Source of the DNA: Variovorax paradoxus B4
GTDB lineage: Bacteria > Pseudomonadota > Gammaproteobacteria > Burkholderiales > Burkholderiaceae_C
Assembly (NCBI RefSeq): GCF_000463015.1
Contig: NC_022247.1
Location: forward strand, 4,836,001-4,900,000
Direction: 5' to 3'
DNA length: 64,000 bases
The stretch's first letter is position 1; every line of letters starts with the position of its first letter. Below the pieces are notes generated by a model, which was not told the origin of the DNA, did not search any database, and worked only from the letters and a program-made list of their open reading frames with translations. Position numbers and translations under genes: made by a program. Below, piece after piece: positions 51,861-61,833 of the stretch.

Positions 51861-52553
51861 TTACTGCGCGGCGCGATGGATGCGCGATTCCGGCACCGTC
51901 TTGAGATCGCCGGGCAGCGAGCTGATGTAGCTGGCGAGCGTCTTGAGTTCGGCGTTGGTGAACTTCTTGGGCTCGACCTGCTGTGCCATCACCGCATTCG
52001 AACGGCCCAGGTGCAGGTTGTTCTTGACGCGGTACGACTTGAGCGCCACGAAGAGGTAGTCGGCATGCTGGCCGGCCAGCTTGGGCACCGTGCCGTCATT
52101 GGGCGTGTTGAAGTTAGCGCCGTGGCACTTGGTGCAGCTGTTGTCCTTGTCGCGCGACACCAGGGCCAGCACGTTCTCGGGCATGGGCTTGGCGAGCGCG
52201 GCCGGGGGTGCGTCGCCTTCCTTCAGGCCCAGCTGGCTGTAGTAGGCGGCCAGGTCGGCAATGTCCTGCTCCTTCAGGGTGTCGGCAATCGCGCGCATGG
52301 TGGGGTGCTTGCGATCGCCGCCCTTGTAGGCGGTAAGGGCCGAGGTGATGTAGCTGGCGCTCTGGCCGGCAATCATCGGCACCTTGTGGATCTCCGGAAA
52401 ACTGGCCTGGTAGCCAATGATGCCGTGGCAGCCCACGCACATGGCAACCTTCTTGGCGCCCTCCTGGGCATTGCCCGTGACTTGCTGGGCTTGCGCCGAG
52501 ACCGTCACGCAAGCGACAGCGAAGGCAAACATCGTGGTCAACAACTTGTTCAT
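51861..52553 (-). CDS. Dihaem cytochrome c (c4-like)
   Basis: The 230-residue protein has a signal peptide (MNKLLTTMFAFAVACVTVSAQA) and two class I haem motifs, CVGCH (near residue 46) and CTKCH (near 137). Axial Met candidates are in KVPMIAGQ, HPTMRAIA and NAVMAQQV. Two similar halves indicate the c4 family, which passes electrons to terminal oxidases in the periplasm. It is monocistronic and convergent with pcaHG. Confidence 0.92.
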   Translation of the reverse strand: MNKLLTTMFAFAVACVTVSAQAQQVTGNAQEGAKKVAMCVGCHGIIGYQASFPEIHKVPMIAGQSASYITSALTAYKGGDRKHPTMRAIADTLKEQDIADLAAYYSQLGLKEGDAPPAALAKPMPENVLALVSRDKDNSCTKCHGANFNTPNDGTVPKLAGQHADYLFVALKSYRVKNNLHLGRSNAVMAQQVEPKKFTNAELKTLASYISSLPGDLKTVPESRIHRAAQ

Positions 52554-52715
52554 TTTGCGCGCACAATCTCGTGGAGATACAGTTTTTCGAATCAACATTC
52601 GATTATATGCAAGGGTCCCCCGGGAACCCCTTCAAGCTGCCCAAGTGGCTGCGCGAAGCGAATCGAGTGTGTTCTTTTCTCCACCCCGCCTCCTCCATCC
52701 TGCTCGCGTTCACTC

Positions 52716-53570
52716 ATGAAATTCAAGGGCTCAGACAACTACGTCGCCACTCAGGACCTGATGCTGGCCGTCAACGCCGCCATCACCCTCACACGACCGC
52801 TGCTCGTCAAGGGCGAGCCCGGCACGGGCAAGACCATGCTGGCGGAGGAAGTGGCTCAATCGCTCGGCCTGCCGCTCCTGCAGTGGCACATCAAGTCGAC
52901 CACCAAGGCGCAGCAGGGCCTCTATGAATACGACGCCGTGAGCCGCCTGCGCGACTCGCAGCTCAAGGACGTGGACGGCGGCGAGCGCGTCAAGGACATC
53001 CAGAACTACATCGTCAAGGGCGTGCTCTGGCAGGCCTTCACGGCCGACCAGCCGGTGGCATTGCTCATCGACGAGATCGACAAGGCCGACATCGAATTCC
53101 CGAACGACCTGCTGCGCGAGATCGACCGCATGGAGTTCTACTGCTACGAGACGCGCGAGCTCATCCGCGCCAAGCACCGGCCGGTGGTGTTCATCACCTC
53201 CAACAACGAGAAGGAGCTGCCCGACGCCTTCCTGCGCCGCTGCTTCTTCCACTACATCAAGTTCCCCGACGCGGAAACGATGAAGAGCATCGTGGCGGTG
53301 CACTTCCCCGGCCTCAAGCAGGAGCTGCTCACGTCCGCGATGAAGACCTTCTACGACGTGCGCAACCTGCCCGGCCTCAAGAAGAAGCCCTCCACCTCCG
53401 AGCTGCTCGACTGGCTCAAGCTGCTGGTGGCCGAGGACATTCCGCTCGAGGCCCTGCAGAGCAAGGACGACAAGGTGGCCGTGCCGCCGCTGGTGGGCGC
53501 GCTGCTCAAGAACGAACAGGACGTGACCCTGTTCGAAAAGCTCGTCTTCATGCAGCGCAACAATCGATGA
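52716..53570 (+). CDS. MoxR-family AAA+ ATPase
   Basis: The 284-residue protein has Walker A VKGEPGTGKTMLAEEVA, Walker B ALLIDEIDKAD, sensor 1 FITSNNEKELPDAFLRRC and an arginine finger region. MoxR ATPases act as chaperones for metalloenzymes or complexes together with a VWA protein. Here the VWA partner is encoded three genes on (54468), in the same direction, the usual CoxD/CoxE-like arrangement. It overlaps the next gene by four bases. Confidence 0.92.
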   Translation: MKFKGSDNYVATQDLMLAVNAAITLTRPLLVKGEPGTGKTMLAEEVAQSLGLPLLQWHIKSTTKAQQGLYEYDAVSRLRDSQLKDVDGGERVKDIQNYIVKGVLWQAFTADQPVALLIDEIDKADIEFPNDLLREIDRMEFYCYETRELIRAKHRPVVFITSNNEKELPDAFLRRCFFHYIKFPDAETMKSIVAVHFPGLKQELLTSAMKTFYDVRNLPGLKKKPSTSELLDWLKLLVAEDIPLEALQSKDDKVAVPPLVGALLKNEQDVTLFEKLVFMQRNNR

Positions 53571-53818
53571 GCCAGCAGCAGGCGCCGCATCCGGTCGGGC
53601 AGCTGCTCAAGCTGGGCGTGGCCCAGGCCGTGCTGTTCGTGGCGGGTGCGCTGCTCGGCCGCTGGATCGGGCTCAAGCTGGGGCTCGATGCCTTCGGCCC
53701 CAACGGCTACGGCAACCGCGAGATCTTCGGCATCCTGCTGATCGGCGTGGGCGGCGGTGGCGGCGTGCAGCTGGCCCGGGCCTGGTACGACCGCAAGTAC
53801 GGCAAGCCGAGAGGCTGA
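53567..53818 (+). CDS. Small membrane protein between the MoxR and VWA genes
   Basis: The 83-residue protein has two probable transmembrane helices (LLKLGVAQAVLFVAGALLG and IFGILLIGVGGGGGVQLA) and a basic C terminus. Its start overlaps the MoxR stop (ATGA). I do not recognise the family. Coupling to the ATPase gene suggests co-expression. Confidence 0.75.
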   Translation: MSQQQAPHPVGQLLKLGVAQAVLFVAGALLGRWIGLKLGLDAFGPNGYGNREIFGILLIGVGGGGGVQLARAWYDRKYGKPRG

Positions 53819-53845
53819 AAAGAACAATCGCTGGGGGTATTGAAG

Positions 53846-54442
53846 ATGGCGTTCGTCGAACCTGTCACGCTGAAGGCCCGCGACCTGGCCCTGGTGCCGC
53901 TGTCGCTCGGCCATGAAGAAGGCCTGCGCGCCGCCGCGGCCGACGGCGAACTCTGGAAGCTGCGCGTCACCTCGGTGCCCGAGCCGCACGAAACCCGCGC
54001 CTACATCGAAACCGCGCTGCAGGGGCGCGAAGCCGGCCACCGCTTTGCGTTTGCCGTGACCGAAGCCGAAAGCGGCACCGTGCTCGGCACCACGAGCTTC
54101 CACGACATCCTGCCGGCCGTGAAGCGCGTGGAGATCGGCTACACCTGGTACGCCAGGCGCTGCCAGGGCACGCACGTCAACACCACCTGCAAGCTGCTCC
54201 TGCTGACCCATGCCTTCGATACCCTCGGCTGCAACGTGGTGGGCTGGCGCACCGACAATTTCAACTTCGCTTCGCAGCGCGCCATCGAGCGGCTCGGCGC
54301 GAAGAAAGACGGCGTGATCCGCGGCCATGCCATGCGCCGCGACGGCACCATCCGCGACACCGTCATGTACAGCCTGCACTCGGGCGAGTGGCCCGAGGTA
54401 AAGGCCCAGCTGCTCTACCTGCTCGACAAGCCGCGAAGCTGA
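53846..54442 (+). CDS. GNAT-family N-acetyltransferase (RimJ/RimL type)
   Basis: The 198-residue protein has the acetyltransferase_3 pattern. It begins VEPVTLKARDLALVPL, has VLGTTSFHDILPAVKRVEIGYTWYARRCQGTHVNTTCKLLLL (given here in description only as the acetyl-CoA-binding strand-turn region, about 75-115) and ends with the Asn-rich region NFNFASQRAIERLGAKKDG. The acceptor could be a ribosomal protein, a small molecule or an antibiotic; the sequence does not decide. GGGGGT lies 7-8 bases upstream of ATG 53846. Confidence 0.85.
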   Translation: MAFVEPVTLKARDLALVPLSLGHEEGLRAAAADGELWKLRVTSVPEPHETRAYIETALQGREAGHRFAFAVTEAESGTVLGTTSFHDILPAVKRVEIGYTWYARRCQGTHVNTTCKLLLLTHAFDTLGCNVVGWRTDNFNFASQRAIERLGAKKDGVIRGHAMRRDGTIRDTVMYSLHSGEWPEVKAQLLYLLDKPRS

Positions 54443-54467
54443 AGACAAGCTCAAGGAAAGCCCGACC

Positions 54468-55655
54468 ATGCTGATCGATTTCTTCTACACGCTGCGCTCG
54501 GCCAAGCTGCCGGTCTCCGTCAAGGAATACCTCACGCTGCTCGAGGCGCTGCAGGCCGACGTGGTGGGCCCCAACTCCGACGGCGCCTTCGGCCTGGACG
54601 ACTTCTACTACCTCTCGCGCACCGCGCTGGTCAAGGACGAGAAGCACTACGACAAGTTCGACCGCGCCTTCGCCGCCTACTTCAAGGGCGTGGAAATGCT
54701 GGCCGACTTCACCAAGGAAGTGCCGCTCGACTGGCTGCGCAAGACGCTGGAGCGCGAGTTCACGGCCGAGGAAAAGGCCAAGATCGAGAAGATGGGCTGG
54801 GACGAGCTCATGGAAACGCTCAAGAAGCGCTTCGAGGAGCAGAAGGAGCGCCACGAGGGCGGCAACAAGTGGATCGGCACCGGCGGCACCTCGCCCTTCG
54901 GCCACGGCGGCTACAACCCGCAGGGTGTGCGCATCGGCGGCGCGGGCAAGAACAAGAGCGCCGTGAAGGTGTGGGACCAGCGCGCCTACAAGGACTACGA
55001 CGACAGCCAGGAGCTCGGCACGCGCAACATCAAGGTGGCGCTGCGGCGCCTGCGCAAGTTCGCGCGCGAGGGCCACGAGGAAGAGCTGGACCTGGACGAC
55101 ACCATCCACTCCACCGCGGCCAATGCGGGCTACCTCGACATCAAGATGCGGCCCGAGCGCCACAACAACGTCAAGGTGCTGCTGCTGATGGACGTGGGCG
55201 GCACCATGGACGAGCACATCCAGCGCGTGGAGGAGCTGTTCTCGGCCGTCAAGACCGAGTTCAAGCACCTGGAGTTCTTCTATTTCCACAACTGCGTCTA
55301 CGACTTCATGTGGAAGAACAACAAGCGCCGCTTCTCCGAGAAGTTCGCGACCTGGGACATCCTGCGCAAGTACAACAAGGACTACAAGCTCATCTTCGTC
55401 GGCGACGCGACCATGAGCCCCTACGAGATCCTGCAGCCCGGCGGCAGCGTCGAATACAACAACGAGGAAGCCGGCGCGGAGTGGATCCAGCGCCTCACGC
55501 ACACCTTCCCGAAGTTCGCCTGGATCAACCCCGAGCCGCAGGGCGTGTGGCAATACCGCCAGAGCATCGCGGTGATGCAGCAGCTCATGTCCAACCGCAT
55601 GTACCCGCTCACGCTGCGGGGCCTCGAAGAAGCAATGCGAATGCTTTCGAAGTAA
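54468..55655 (+). CDS. CoxE-like VWA-domain protein
   Basis: The 395-residue protein has an N-terminal helical part (LIDFFYTLRSAKLPVSVKEYL) and a charged middle with SPFGHGGYNPQG. A C-terminal VWA domain starts near residue 235. The metal-ion site motif reads MDVGGTM where a classical MIDAS has DxSxS, so metal binding may be weakened. It is the partner of the MoxR ATPase at 52716; such pairs insert metals or remodel enzymes. The client is not evident, since no oxidoreductase lies in the cluster. Confidence 0.88.
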   Translation: MLIDFFYTLRSAKLPVSVKEYLTLLEALQADVVGPNSDGAFGLDDFYYLSRTALVKDEKHYDKFDRAFAAYFKGVEMLADFTKEVPLDWLRKTLEREFTAEEKAKIEKMGWDELMETLKKRFEEQKERHEGGNKWIGTGGTSPFGHGGYNPQGVRIGGAGKNKSAVKVWDQRAYKDYDDSQELGTRNIKVALRRLRKFAREGHEEELDLDDTIHSTAANAGYLDIKMRPERHNNVKVLLLMDVGGTMDEHIQRVEELFSAVKTEFKHLEFFYFHNCVYDFMWKNNKRRFSEKFATWDILRKYNKDYKLIFVGDATMSPYEILQPGGSVEYNNEEAGAEWIQRLTHTFPKFAWINPEPQGVWQYRQSIAVMQQLMSNRMYPLTLRGLEEAMRMLSK

Positions 55656-55728
55656 AGGCGGCGTGCGGGGCCCGGTCCTGTTTCGGGCTGCTTCCGGAGC
55701 CGGCGCGCCTTGCTGTCAAAATCCGCCC

Positions 55729-57660
55729 ATGCTCAGGGTGGTTCCAGTCATTGCGCCGGCGTGGTTGCCGGCCTTGCTTTTTTGCGGCGTCCTGCTTTTG
55801 CAGGGATGCAGCCTGCTGCCGAAAAAGGAAACCGCCCAGGACACGGCCACCCCCGCGCTGGTGCGCAGCGGTGACGCGCCGGCCGACGAAGGCCGCAAGG
55901 ACGGCGAAAGAAGCGCGCCGCGGCGCGACGCCTTCACCGTCGACGTCCGCGGGCCCGATGCCGTGCGCGAATATCTCGCGCTGCACCTGGACATCCAGCG
56001 CTACCGCACGCTCGACGACCTGGGCGCCACCGAGATTTCGCGGCTCATGGTGGCAGCGGAGACCAACGCCCGCGAACTGCTCGGCACGCTGGGCTATTTC
56101 ACGCCCACGCTGACGCTCGAGCTCAACGAAACCCCGGCAGGCACCAAGGCGCCGCGCGAGATCGTCATCACGGTGGAGCCCGGCGAGCTCACCCGCGTGA
56201 GCAACGTGCAGATCAGCTACGGCGGCGCGATTGCAAACGATCCCACCGCCGAGGCCCAGCGCGATTCGATCCGCACCGCCTGGGCGCTGCGGGCGGGCCA
56301 GCCTTTCACGCAGCAGGGCTGGGACAACGCCAAGACCATCGCCCTGCGCAGCCTCACGGCCAGGCGCTTTCCCACCGGCAGCGTCGAAATGAGCCGGGCC
56401 GAGGTCGATGCCGACCGGCAGGAGGCCCGCCTCAGCGTCACCTACCAGTCGGGGCCCGCGTACCGCTTCGGCCCGCTCGTGCTGCGCGGCACCGAGCGCT
56501 ACGACGCCGATGGCGCGCGCCGCATCGCGCAGCTTCCCACCGGCACCGACTACGACCAGCAGAAGCTGCTCGACGCCCAGCAGCGCCTGGCCAGCAGCGG
56601 CTACTACGACTCGGTGTTCCTCACGCTCGACACCGAAAGCGGCACGCCGCTGGCAGCGCCCGTGATTGCGCAGCTGCGCGAAGCCCCCATGCAGAAGGTG
56701 GTGCTGGGGGCCGGCTTCACCACCGACAACGGCCCGCGGCTGTCGGTGGACCACATCCACAACCGGCTGCCGCTGCTCGGCTGGCGCGCCGTGTCGCGCC
56801 TGTCGGTCGACCGCGACATCAAGTCGCTGGGCACCGAGTGGAACGCCATTCCCAATGACCGGGGATGGCGATGGTTCGCGGGCGCCGGGCTCAAGAGCGA
56901 AACCTCCGGCAGCTACGTGGTCGACAGCGGCCGCCTGCGCAGCGGGCGCAGCAAGTCGAGCGGCCATATCGACCGCAGCTACTTCCTGCAGTACGACTAC
57001 GCACAGAACCGCGGCACCAACGCCCCGCCCTCGGCCTCCGCCGTGAGCGCCAACTGGGGCTGGACCGGGCGCTATTTCGACGACAACGCCAGGCCCACGC
57101 GCGGCTTCGGCCTGGCGCTCGAGTTCGGCGCTGGCTACACGCTGACCGGCGAACGCCTGCCTTTCACGCGCACCTATGCGCGCTGGCTCGGCGTGGTGCC
57201 GCTCGGCTTCGCGGAGGGCCAGGACGCCGCCACGCTGGCGCGCCGCAGCCGGCTCCAGCTGCGCGCCGAAGCCGGCGCGGTGGCCGCCAAGGAGAGCGCG
57301 CAGATTCCCTCCACGCTGATGTTCCTGACCGGCGGCGACACCACGGTGCGCGGCTACAGCTACCGCCAGATCGGCACCGTGCGCAGCGACGGCCAGATCG
57401 TGGCGGGCCGCTACCTCGGCGTCGTGAGCGCCGAATGGCAGCGGCCCTTCGTCTACAACGACAAGCTCACCGAATGGGAGAGCGTGGTGTTCGTCGACGC
57501 CGGTGCCGTGGCCGACAAGCCCGGCGAACTCAAGCCGAAGGTCGGCGTGGGCGTGGGCGCGCGCTGGCGCAGCCCGGTCGGGCCGGTGCAGGCCGATCTC
57601 GCCTACGGCGTGGACACGCGCAAGTTCCGCCTGCACTTCCGCCTGGGCTTCACTTTCTGA
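55729..57660 (+). CDS. tamA: TamA, outer-membrane Omp85-family protein with lipobox
   Basis: The 643-residue protein has three POTRA-like domains (about 60-320), the linker RRIAQLPTGTDYDQQKL and a 16-strand barrel (about 330-643) with the family motif FLTGGDTTVRGY and a C-terminal Phe (RLGFTF). Unusually the signal ends LLLQGC (Cys27), an allowed lipobox, so the protein may be lipidated like the TamL variants of Bacteroidetes. It works with TamB, encoded immediately after, in inserting or supplying outer-membrane proteins and lipids. Confidence 0.93.
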   Translation: MLRVVPVIAPAWLPALLFCGVLLLQGCSLLPKKETAQDTATPALVRSGDAPADEGRKDGERSAPRRDAFTVDVRGPDAVREYLALHLDIQRYRTLDDLGATEISRLMVAAETNARELLGTLGYFTPTLTLELNETPAGTKAPREIVITVEPGELTRVSNVQISYGGAIANDPTAEAQRDSIRTAWALRAGQPFTQQGWDNAKTIALRSLTARRFPTGSVEMSRAEVDADRQEARLSVTYQSGPAYRFGPLVLRGTERYDADGARRIAQLPTGTDYDQQKLLDAQQRLASSGYYDSVFLTLDTESGTPLAAPVIAQLREAPMQKVVLGAGFTTDNGPRLSVDHIHNRLPLLGWRAVSRLSVDRDIKSLGTEWNAIPNDRGWRWFAGAGLKSETSGSYVVDSGRLRSGRSKSSGHIDRSYFLQYDYAQNRGTNAPPSASAVSANWGWTGRYFDDNARPTRGFGLALEFGAGYTLTGERLPFTRTYARWLGVVPLGFAEGQDAATLARRSRLQLRAEAGAVAAKESAQIPSTLMFLTGGDTTVRGYSYRQIGTVRSDGQIVAGRYLGVVSAEWQRPFVYNDKLTEWESVVFVDAGAVADKPGELKPKVGVGVGARWRSPVGPVQADLAYGVDTRKFRLHFRLGFTF

Positions 57661-57674
57661 CCGTTCCCCCATCG

Positions 57675-60600
57675 ATGCAGACCGACGCCGAACCCCAGCC
57701 CAAGCCTCCTGTGCGCGCACGACGCTCGCGCACGCGGCGCGCGCTGCGTGCGCTGGGGTGGATGGTCGCGGGCCTGCTCGCGCTGGTGCTCGCGATCGGC
57801 GCGGGTGCGTGGTGGTGGATCGGTTCCAACCAGTCGCTGGCCTTCGCGCTCGCCAAGGCCGCGCGCTACCTGCCCGCCGGCCAGACCCTCGAAAGCCGCG
57901 AAGTCACGGGCTCGCTGCGCACCGGCGGGCGCATCGGCTGGCTGCGCTGGCAAAGCGAGAAACTGGCGGTCGAGGTGCAAGAGGCGGACGTCGGCTGGCA
58001 GCTGGCGCCGCTGTTCCAGCGCAAGCTGCAGCTCGGCGAGGTGCACGCGGCGCGGCTGCTGATCGAGCGCCGCGGCCCGCCGAGCGACACGCCCACCGAG
58101 CCGCTCGAACAGCTCGCGCTGCCCATCGAGGTCGAGCTGCCGTTCCGCATCGACGAACTGCGCTGGGCCGGTCCGCCCGCGCTCCAGGCCAACCAGCTCA
58201 AGGGCAGCTACCGCTACACCGGCACAGAGCATCAACTGGAGGTCAAGGGCGTCGACATTGCCGACGGCCACTACAGCGCGCGCGTGAAGCTGCAGGGGCC
58301 GGCACCCATGGCGCTCGGCGCCACGCTGGACGGCCGCGTGAAGGCACCGCTGGCCGAAGACCGCAGCATCGAGGTGCTGGCCGAAGCCGCCATCAAGGGC
58401 AACCTCGCGGGCACCGACGCGCGGCTGCAGGTGGCTGCCGAGCTGAAGCCGGCCGAGCCCGATGCCGAGGCGCCCATGGAAGCCAAGCTGCAGGCCCGCA
58501 TCGCACCCTGGCTGCCGCAGCCCGTCATCGATGCCAAGGCCGATCTGCGCAACGTCGACGCGGCCAGCCTCTGGCCCGGCGCGCCGCGGACCCGCCTGAC
58601 CGGCACGGTCGAGCTGCAGCCCGACGCGGCCACCGGCCCCGCCGCCTGGCAGGCCTCGGCCAGTATCCGCAACGCGCTGCCGGGGCCCTGGGACAAGGGC
58701 GCGCTGCCGCTCGAACAGGTCGAGGCGCGCGTGGGTTTCGACGGCACCAACTGGACGATTCCGGAAGCCACGCTGCGCGCGGGCGGCGGGCGCATCGACG
58801 CCGAAGGCCGCTGGAGCCCCGCGCCCGCGCCGTGGCAGGCGCGCACCACCGTGCGCGGCGTGCGGCCCGGCCTGTTGCACAGCGAGCTTTCGGGCGCACC
58901 GATCAACGGCACGGCCACGGCGCAGCAGCGCGAGGACACCATCGGCTTCGAACTGGCGCTGCGGGCCGAAGGCGGCGCCGGCAGCGCGGCCATGCCCGGC
59001 TTCGGCCTCGGCCGCGTGCTCGCCCAAGGCCAGTGGAAAAACCAGGTGCTGGACCTGCGAACGCTGCGCCTCGAAGCCGAGCGCGCCAGCATCGAGGGCC
59101 GGCTGCAGGTGCGCGTGGCCGAGCAGGCTGCGAGCGGCAAGCTCGACCTCGCACTGCCGGGCGGCGTCGCGCAGCTCGAAGGCCGCATCGCACCGGCGCA
59201 GGGAGCCGGCGACATCAAGGCGCGCATCGACGACGCCGAAACCGTGCAGCGCTGGATCGAAGCCCTGCCCGAACTGTCGAAGGTGTTCGCGGGCAAGACC
59301 GCCAAGGGCTCCGCGCGGCTCGACGCCAGCTGGCAGGGCGGCTGGCAGACCATCCAGCGCCGGCTCGAGAACCCCAATGCGCCGGCCCAGCGCGGCGTCG
59401 TCGAACCCAGCCTGAAGGCATCGCTCGGCGTGCCGCGCCTCGAGCTGCGCATGCCGGCTGCAACTGGCAATGCGGCGGCCACCACGGTCCAGCTGAAAGA
59501 CCTGCGCGCGGACCTTGCCGGCAGCCTGGCCCAGGCCACGCTCGCACTGCAGGGCGAAGCCACCACCGGCACCCAGAAGCTCACGCTCGACGCGCGCGCC
59601 AGCGGCGGCCTTGCGGGCACCAACCAATGGCGCGCGGCGCTCGCCAGCCTGCGCCTGCAGGCCCAGGACAGCGCGCGGCCCGCCACGGCCAGCGCGCCCT
59701 GGACGCTGGAGCTCGGCCGCGAGGTCACCGCCACCATCAAGACCAGCGGAAGCGGCACCGCCAGCCGCCTCGATCTCGAAGCCTCGGCCGCCGCCGCCAC
59801 GCTGCGCGGGCCGGCACCAGGTACCGTGCGCATCGAATGGCAGCCGCTGCGCTTCAGCCGAAGCGGCGTGGCGCCCAACCAGGCCTTTCGCGTGCAGTCG
59901 CAAGGCAAGCTGCAGGGCCTTCCGATGGCCTGGGCCGAAGCCTTCGGCGCCAGCGCCACCTTCAACGAGCTCGGCGTGAGCGGCGACCTCATGTTCGACG
60001 GCGACTGGGACATCGACGCCGGCGACACCTTGCGCGCCCATGCGCGGCTCGCGCGCCAGAGCGGCGACATCCGCGTGCAGGCGGGCGAGGCCGCGCTGGT
60101 CACGCGCATCACGAGCCGCGGCACCGGCACGGCCAGCGAGCGCACGATGAACTCCGCCACCGCGCAAGGAACGACCGCGCCCAGCACGCCGGCAGGCCTG
60201 CGCCAGGCCGAACTGCGGCTGGACGCGCAAGGCGAGGCCGTGCGCGCCACGCTGGCCTGGGACAGCGAACGTGCGGGCAAGATCAACGCCGAGCTCAACA
60301 CGCGCATGCAGCAGCGCGCAGGCGGCTGGCAATGGGCGCCCGATGCGCAGCTGGCCGGCAACGTCAAGGCCACGCTGCCGAACCTCGGCGTGTGGTCGAT
60401 GCTCGCGCCGCCCGGCTGGCGCGTGGCGGGCACGCTGGACGCCGATGCCGCCCTCTCGGGCAACCGCGCAGCGCCGCGCTGGAACGGCACGCTGGGCGCC
60501 GACAAGCTCGCACTGCGCGCGCCGGTCGAAGGACTCGACCTGCGCGACGGCCGCCTGCGCGCCACGCTCACGGGCGAACGCATCGAGATCACCGAATTCA

Positions 60601-61757
60601 CGCTCAAGGGCGGCACCGGCAGCACGGTGCGCATCGCGGGCCAGAGCGGCAACCGCAGCACCGCGGCCAGCGAAGCCGCGAGCGATGGCGGCTCGCTCTC
60701 GGCACGCGGCGACATGGCCTGGGGCGCGGCCGGCGCATCGGGCACGGGCATCCGCATGGCGCTGCAGGCCGACTTGCGCGCGTTGCGCGTGCTGGTTCGC
60801 ACCGACCGGCAGGTCACGCTCTCGGGCAACCTGCAGGCGCGGCTCGACGGCGGCCAGTTCAACGTGCGCGGCAAGCTCAGGACCGACCGCGCGGTGATCA
60901 TCCTGCCCGACGAGACCGCGCCGAGCCTCGGCACCGACGTGGTGGTGCGCTCCGCCGCCAAGGACCGCGAGATGGCCGAGCAGGCGCGGCGCGATGCCGC
61001 GCGCAATGAGGCGCAGGCCGCCAAGCCGCAGACCGCGAAGCCGCCCGACATCGCGGTGAACTTCGACCTGGGCGACGACTTCGCGGTGCAGGGGCGCGGC
61101 ATCACCACGCGGCTCGAAGGCGACCTGGAGATCCGCAGCACCCGCCTCGATGCGCCGCCGCGCATCACCGGCGAAGTGAAGACCGTGCGGGGCCAGTACC
61201 GCGCCTATGGCCAGCAGCTCGACGTGGAAACCGGCGTGGCCCGCTTCAACGGGCCCTTCGACAATCCCGCGCTCGACATCCTGGCCATCCGGCCCAACAT
61301 CTCGCAGCGCGCCGGCGTGCAGATCACGGGCAGCGCGCAGTCGCCGCGCGTCAAGCTCTATTCCGAGCCCGCGCTGCCCGACGCAGAGGCGCTGTCATGG
61401 GTGGTGCTCGGCCGCGCCTCGGCCACCAGCGGCGGCGAATCGGCGCTGCTGCAGCAGGCGGCGCTCGCATTGATCGGCCACGTCAGCAAGGGCACGAGCG
61501 GCGGCAGCCTGGCCAGCCGCTTCGGCCTCGACGAACTCGGCTTCAAGGGCCCCGGCAACGGCGGCGACCTGCGCGAGTCGGCCGTCACGCTCGGCAAGCG
61601 GCTGTCGAAGGATTTCTATCTCACCTACGAACGCAGCCTGGGCGGCACCTTCGGCACCATCTTCATCTTCTACGACCTGACGCAGCGCCTCACGCTGCGC
61701 GGACAGGCCGGCCAGACCAGCGGGCTCGACCTGATCTACACGCTGAAGTACGACTGA
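57675..61757 (+). CDS. tamB: TamB, inner-membrane-anchored transport bridge
   Basis: The 1360-residue protein has one N-terminal transmembrane helix after a basic stretch (ALGWMVAGLLALVLAIGAGAW). A very long beta-helical, Ala/Gly-rich periplasmic region follows, ending in the conserved TamB domain (about 1000-1360) with TVRGQYRAYGQQLDVETGVARF and WVVLGRASA. It spans the periplasm and contacts TamA; AsmA/TamB proteins are thought to move phospholipids. It starts 14 bases after tamA. Confidence 0.94.
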   Translation: MQTDAEPQPKPPVRARRSRTRRALRALGWMVAGLLALVLAIGAGAWWWIGSNQSLAFALAKAARYLPAGQTLESREVTGSLRTGGRIGWLRWQSEKLAVEVQEADVGWQLAPLFQRKLQLGEVHAARLLIERRGPPSDTPTEPLEQLALPIEVELPFRIDELRWAGPPALQANQLKGSYRYTGTEHQLEVKGVDIADGHYSARVKLQGPAPMALGATLDGRVKAPLAEDRSIEVLAEAAIKGNLAGTDARLQVAAELKPAEPDAEAPMEAKLQARIAPWLPQPVIDAKADLRNVDAASLWPGAPRTRLTGTVELQPDAATGPAAWQASASIRNALPGPWDKGALPLEQVEARVGFDGTNWTIPEATLRAGGGRIDAEGRWSPAPAPWQARTTVRGVRPGLLHSELSGAPINGTATAQQREDTIGFELALRAEGGAGSAAMPGFGLGRVLAQGQWKNQVLDLRTLRLEAERASIEGRLQVRVAEQAASGKLDLALPGGVAQLEGRIAPAQGAGDIKARIDDAETVQRWIEALPELSKVFAGKTAKGSARLDASWQGGWQTIQRRLENPNAPAQRGVVEPSLKASLGVPRLELRMPAATGNAAATTVQLKDLRADLAGSLAQATLALQGEATTGTQKLTLDARASGGLAGTNQWRAALASLRLQAQDSARPATASAPWTLELGREVTATIKTSGSGTASRLDLEASAAAATLRGPAPGTVRIEWQPLRFSRSGVAPNQAFRVQSQGKLQGLPMAWAEAFGASATFNELGVSGDLMFDGDWDIDAGDTLRAHARLARQSGDIRVQAGEAALVTRITSRGTGTASERTMNSATAQGTTAPSTPAGLRQAELRLDAQGEAVRATLAWDSERAGKINAELNTRMQQRAGGWQWAPDAQLAGNVKATLPNLGVWSMLAPPGWRVAGTLDADAALSGNRAAPRWNGTLGADKLALRAPVEGLDLRDGRLRATLTGERIEITEFTLKGGTGSTVRIAGQSGNRSTAASEAASDGGSLSARGDMAWGAAGASGTGIRMALQADLRALRVLVRTDRQVTLSGNLQARLDGGQFNVRGKLRTDRAVIILPDETAPSLGTDVVVRSAAKDREMAEQARRDAARNEAQAAKPQTAKPPDIAVNFDLGDDFAVQGRGITTRLEGDLEIRSTRLDAPPRITGEVKTVRGQYRAYGQQLDVETGVARFNGPFDNPALDILAIRPNISQRAGVQITGSAQSPRVKLYSEPALPDAEALSWVVLGRASATSGGESALLQQAALALIGHVSKGTSGGSLASRFGLDELGFKGPGNGGDLRESAVTLGKRLSKDFYLTYERSLGGTFGTIFIFYDLTQRLTLRGQAGQTSGLDLIYTLKYD

Positions 61758-61833
61758 GGTCCGGGTCTGCCGCCTTGACCGCGGTAATTCGCAGGGTTAA
61801 AAATCGTTAACGCCCTTCTAACAAGGAACGACG

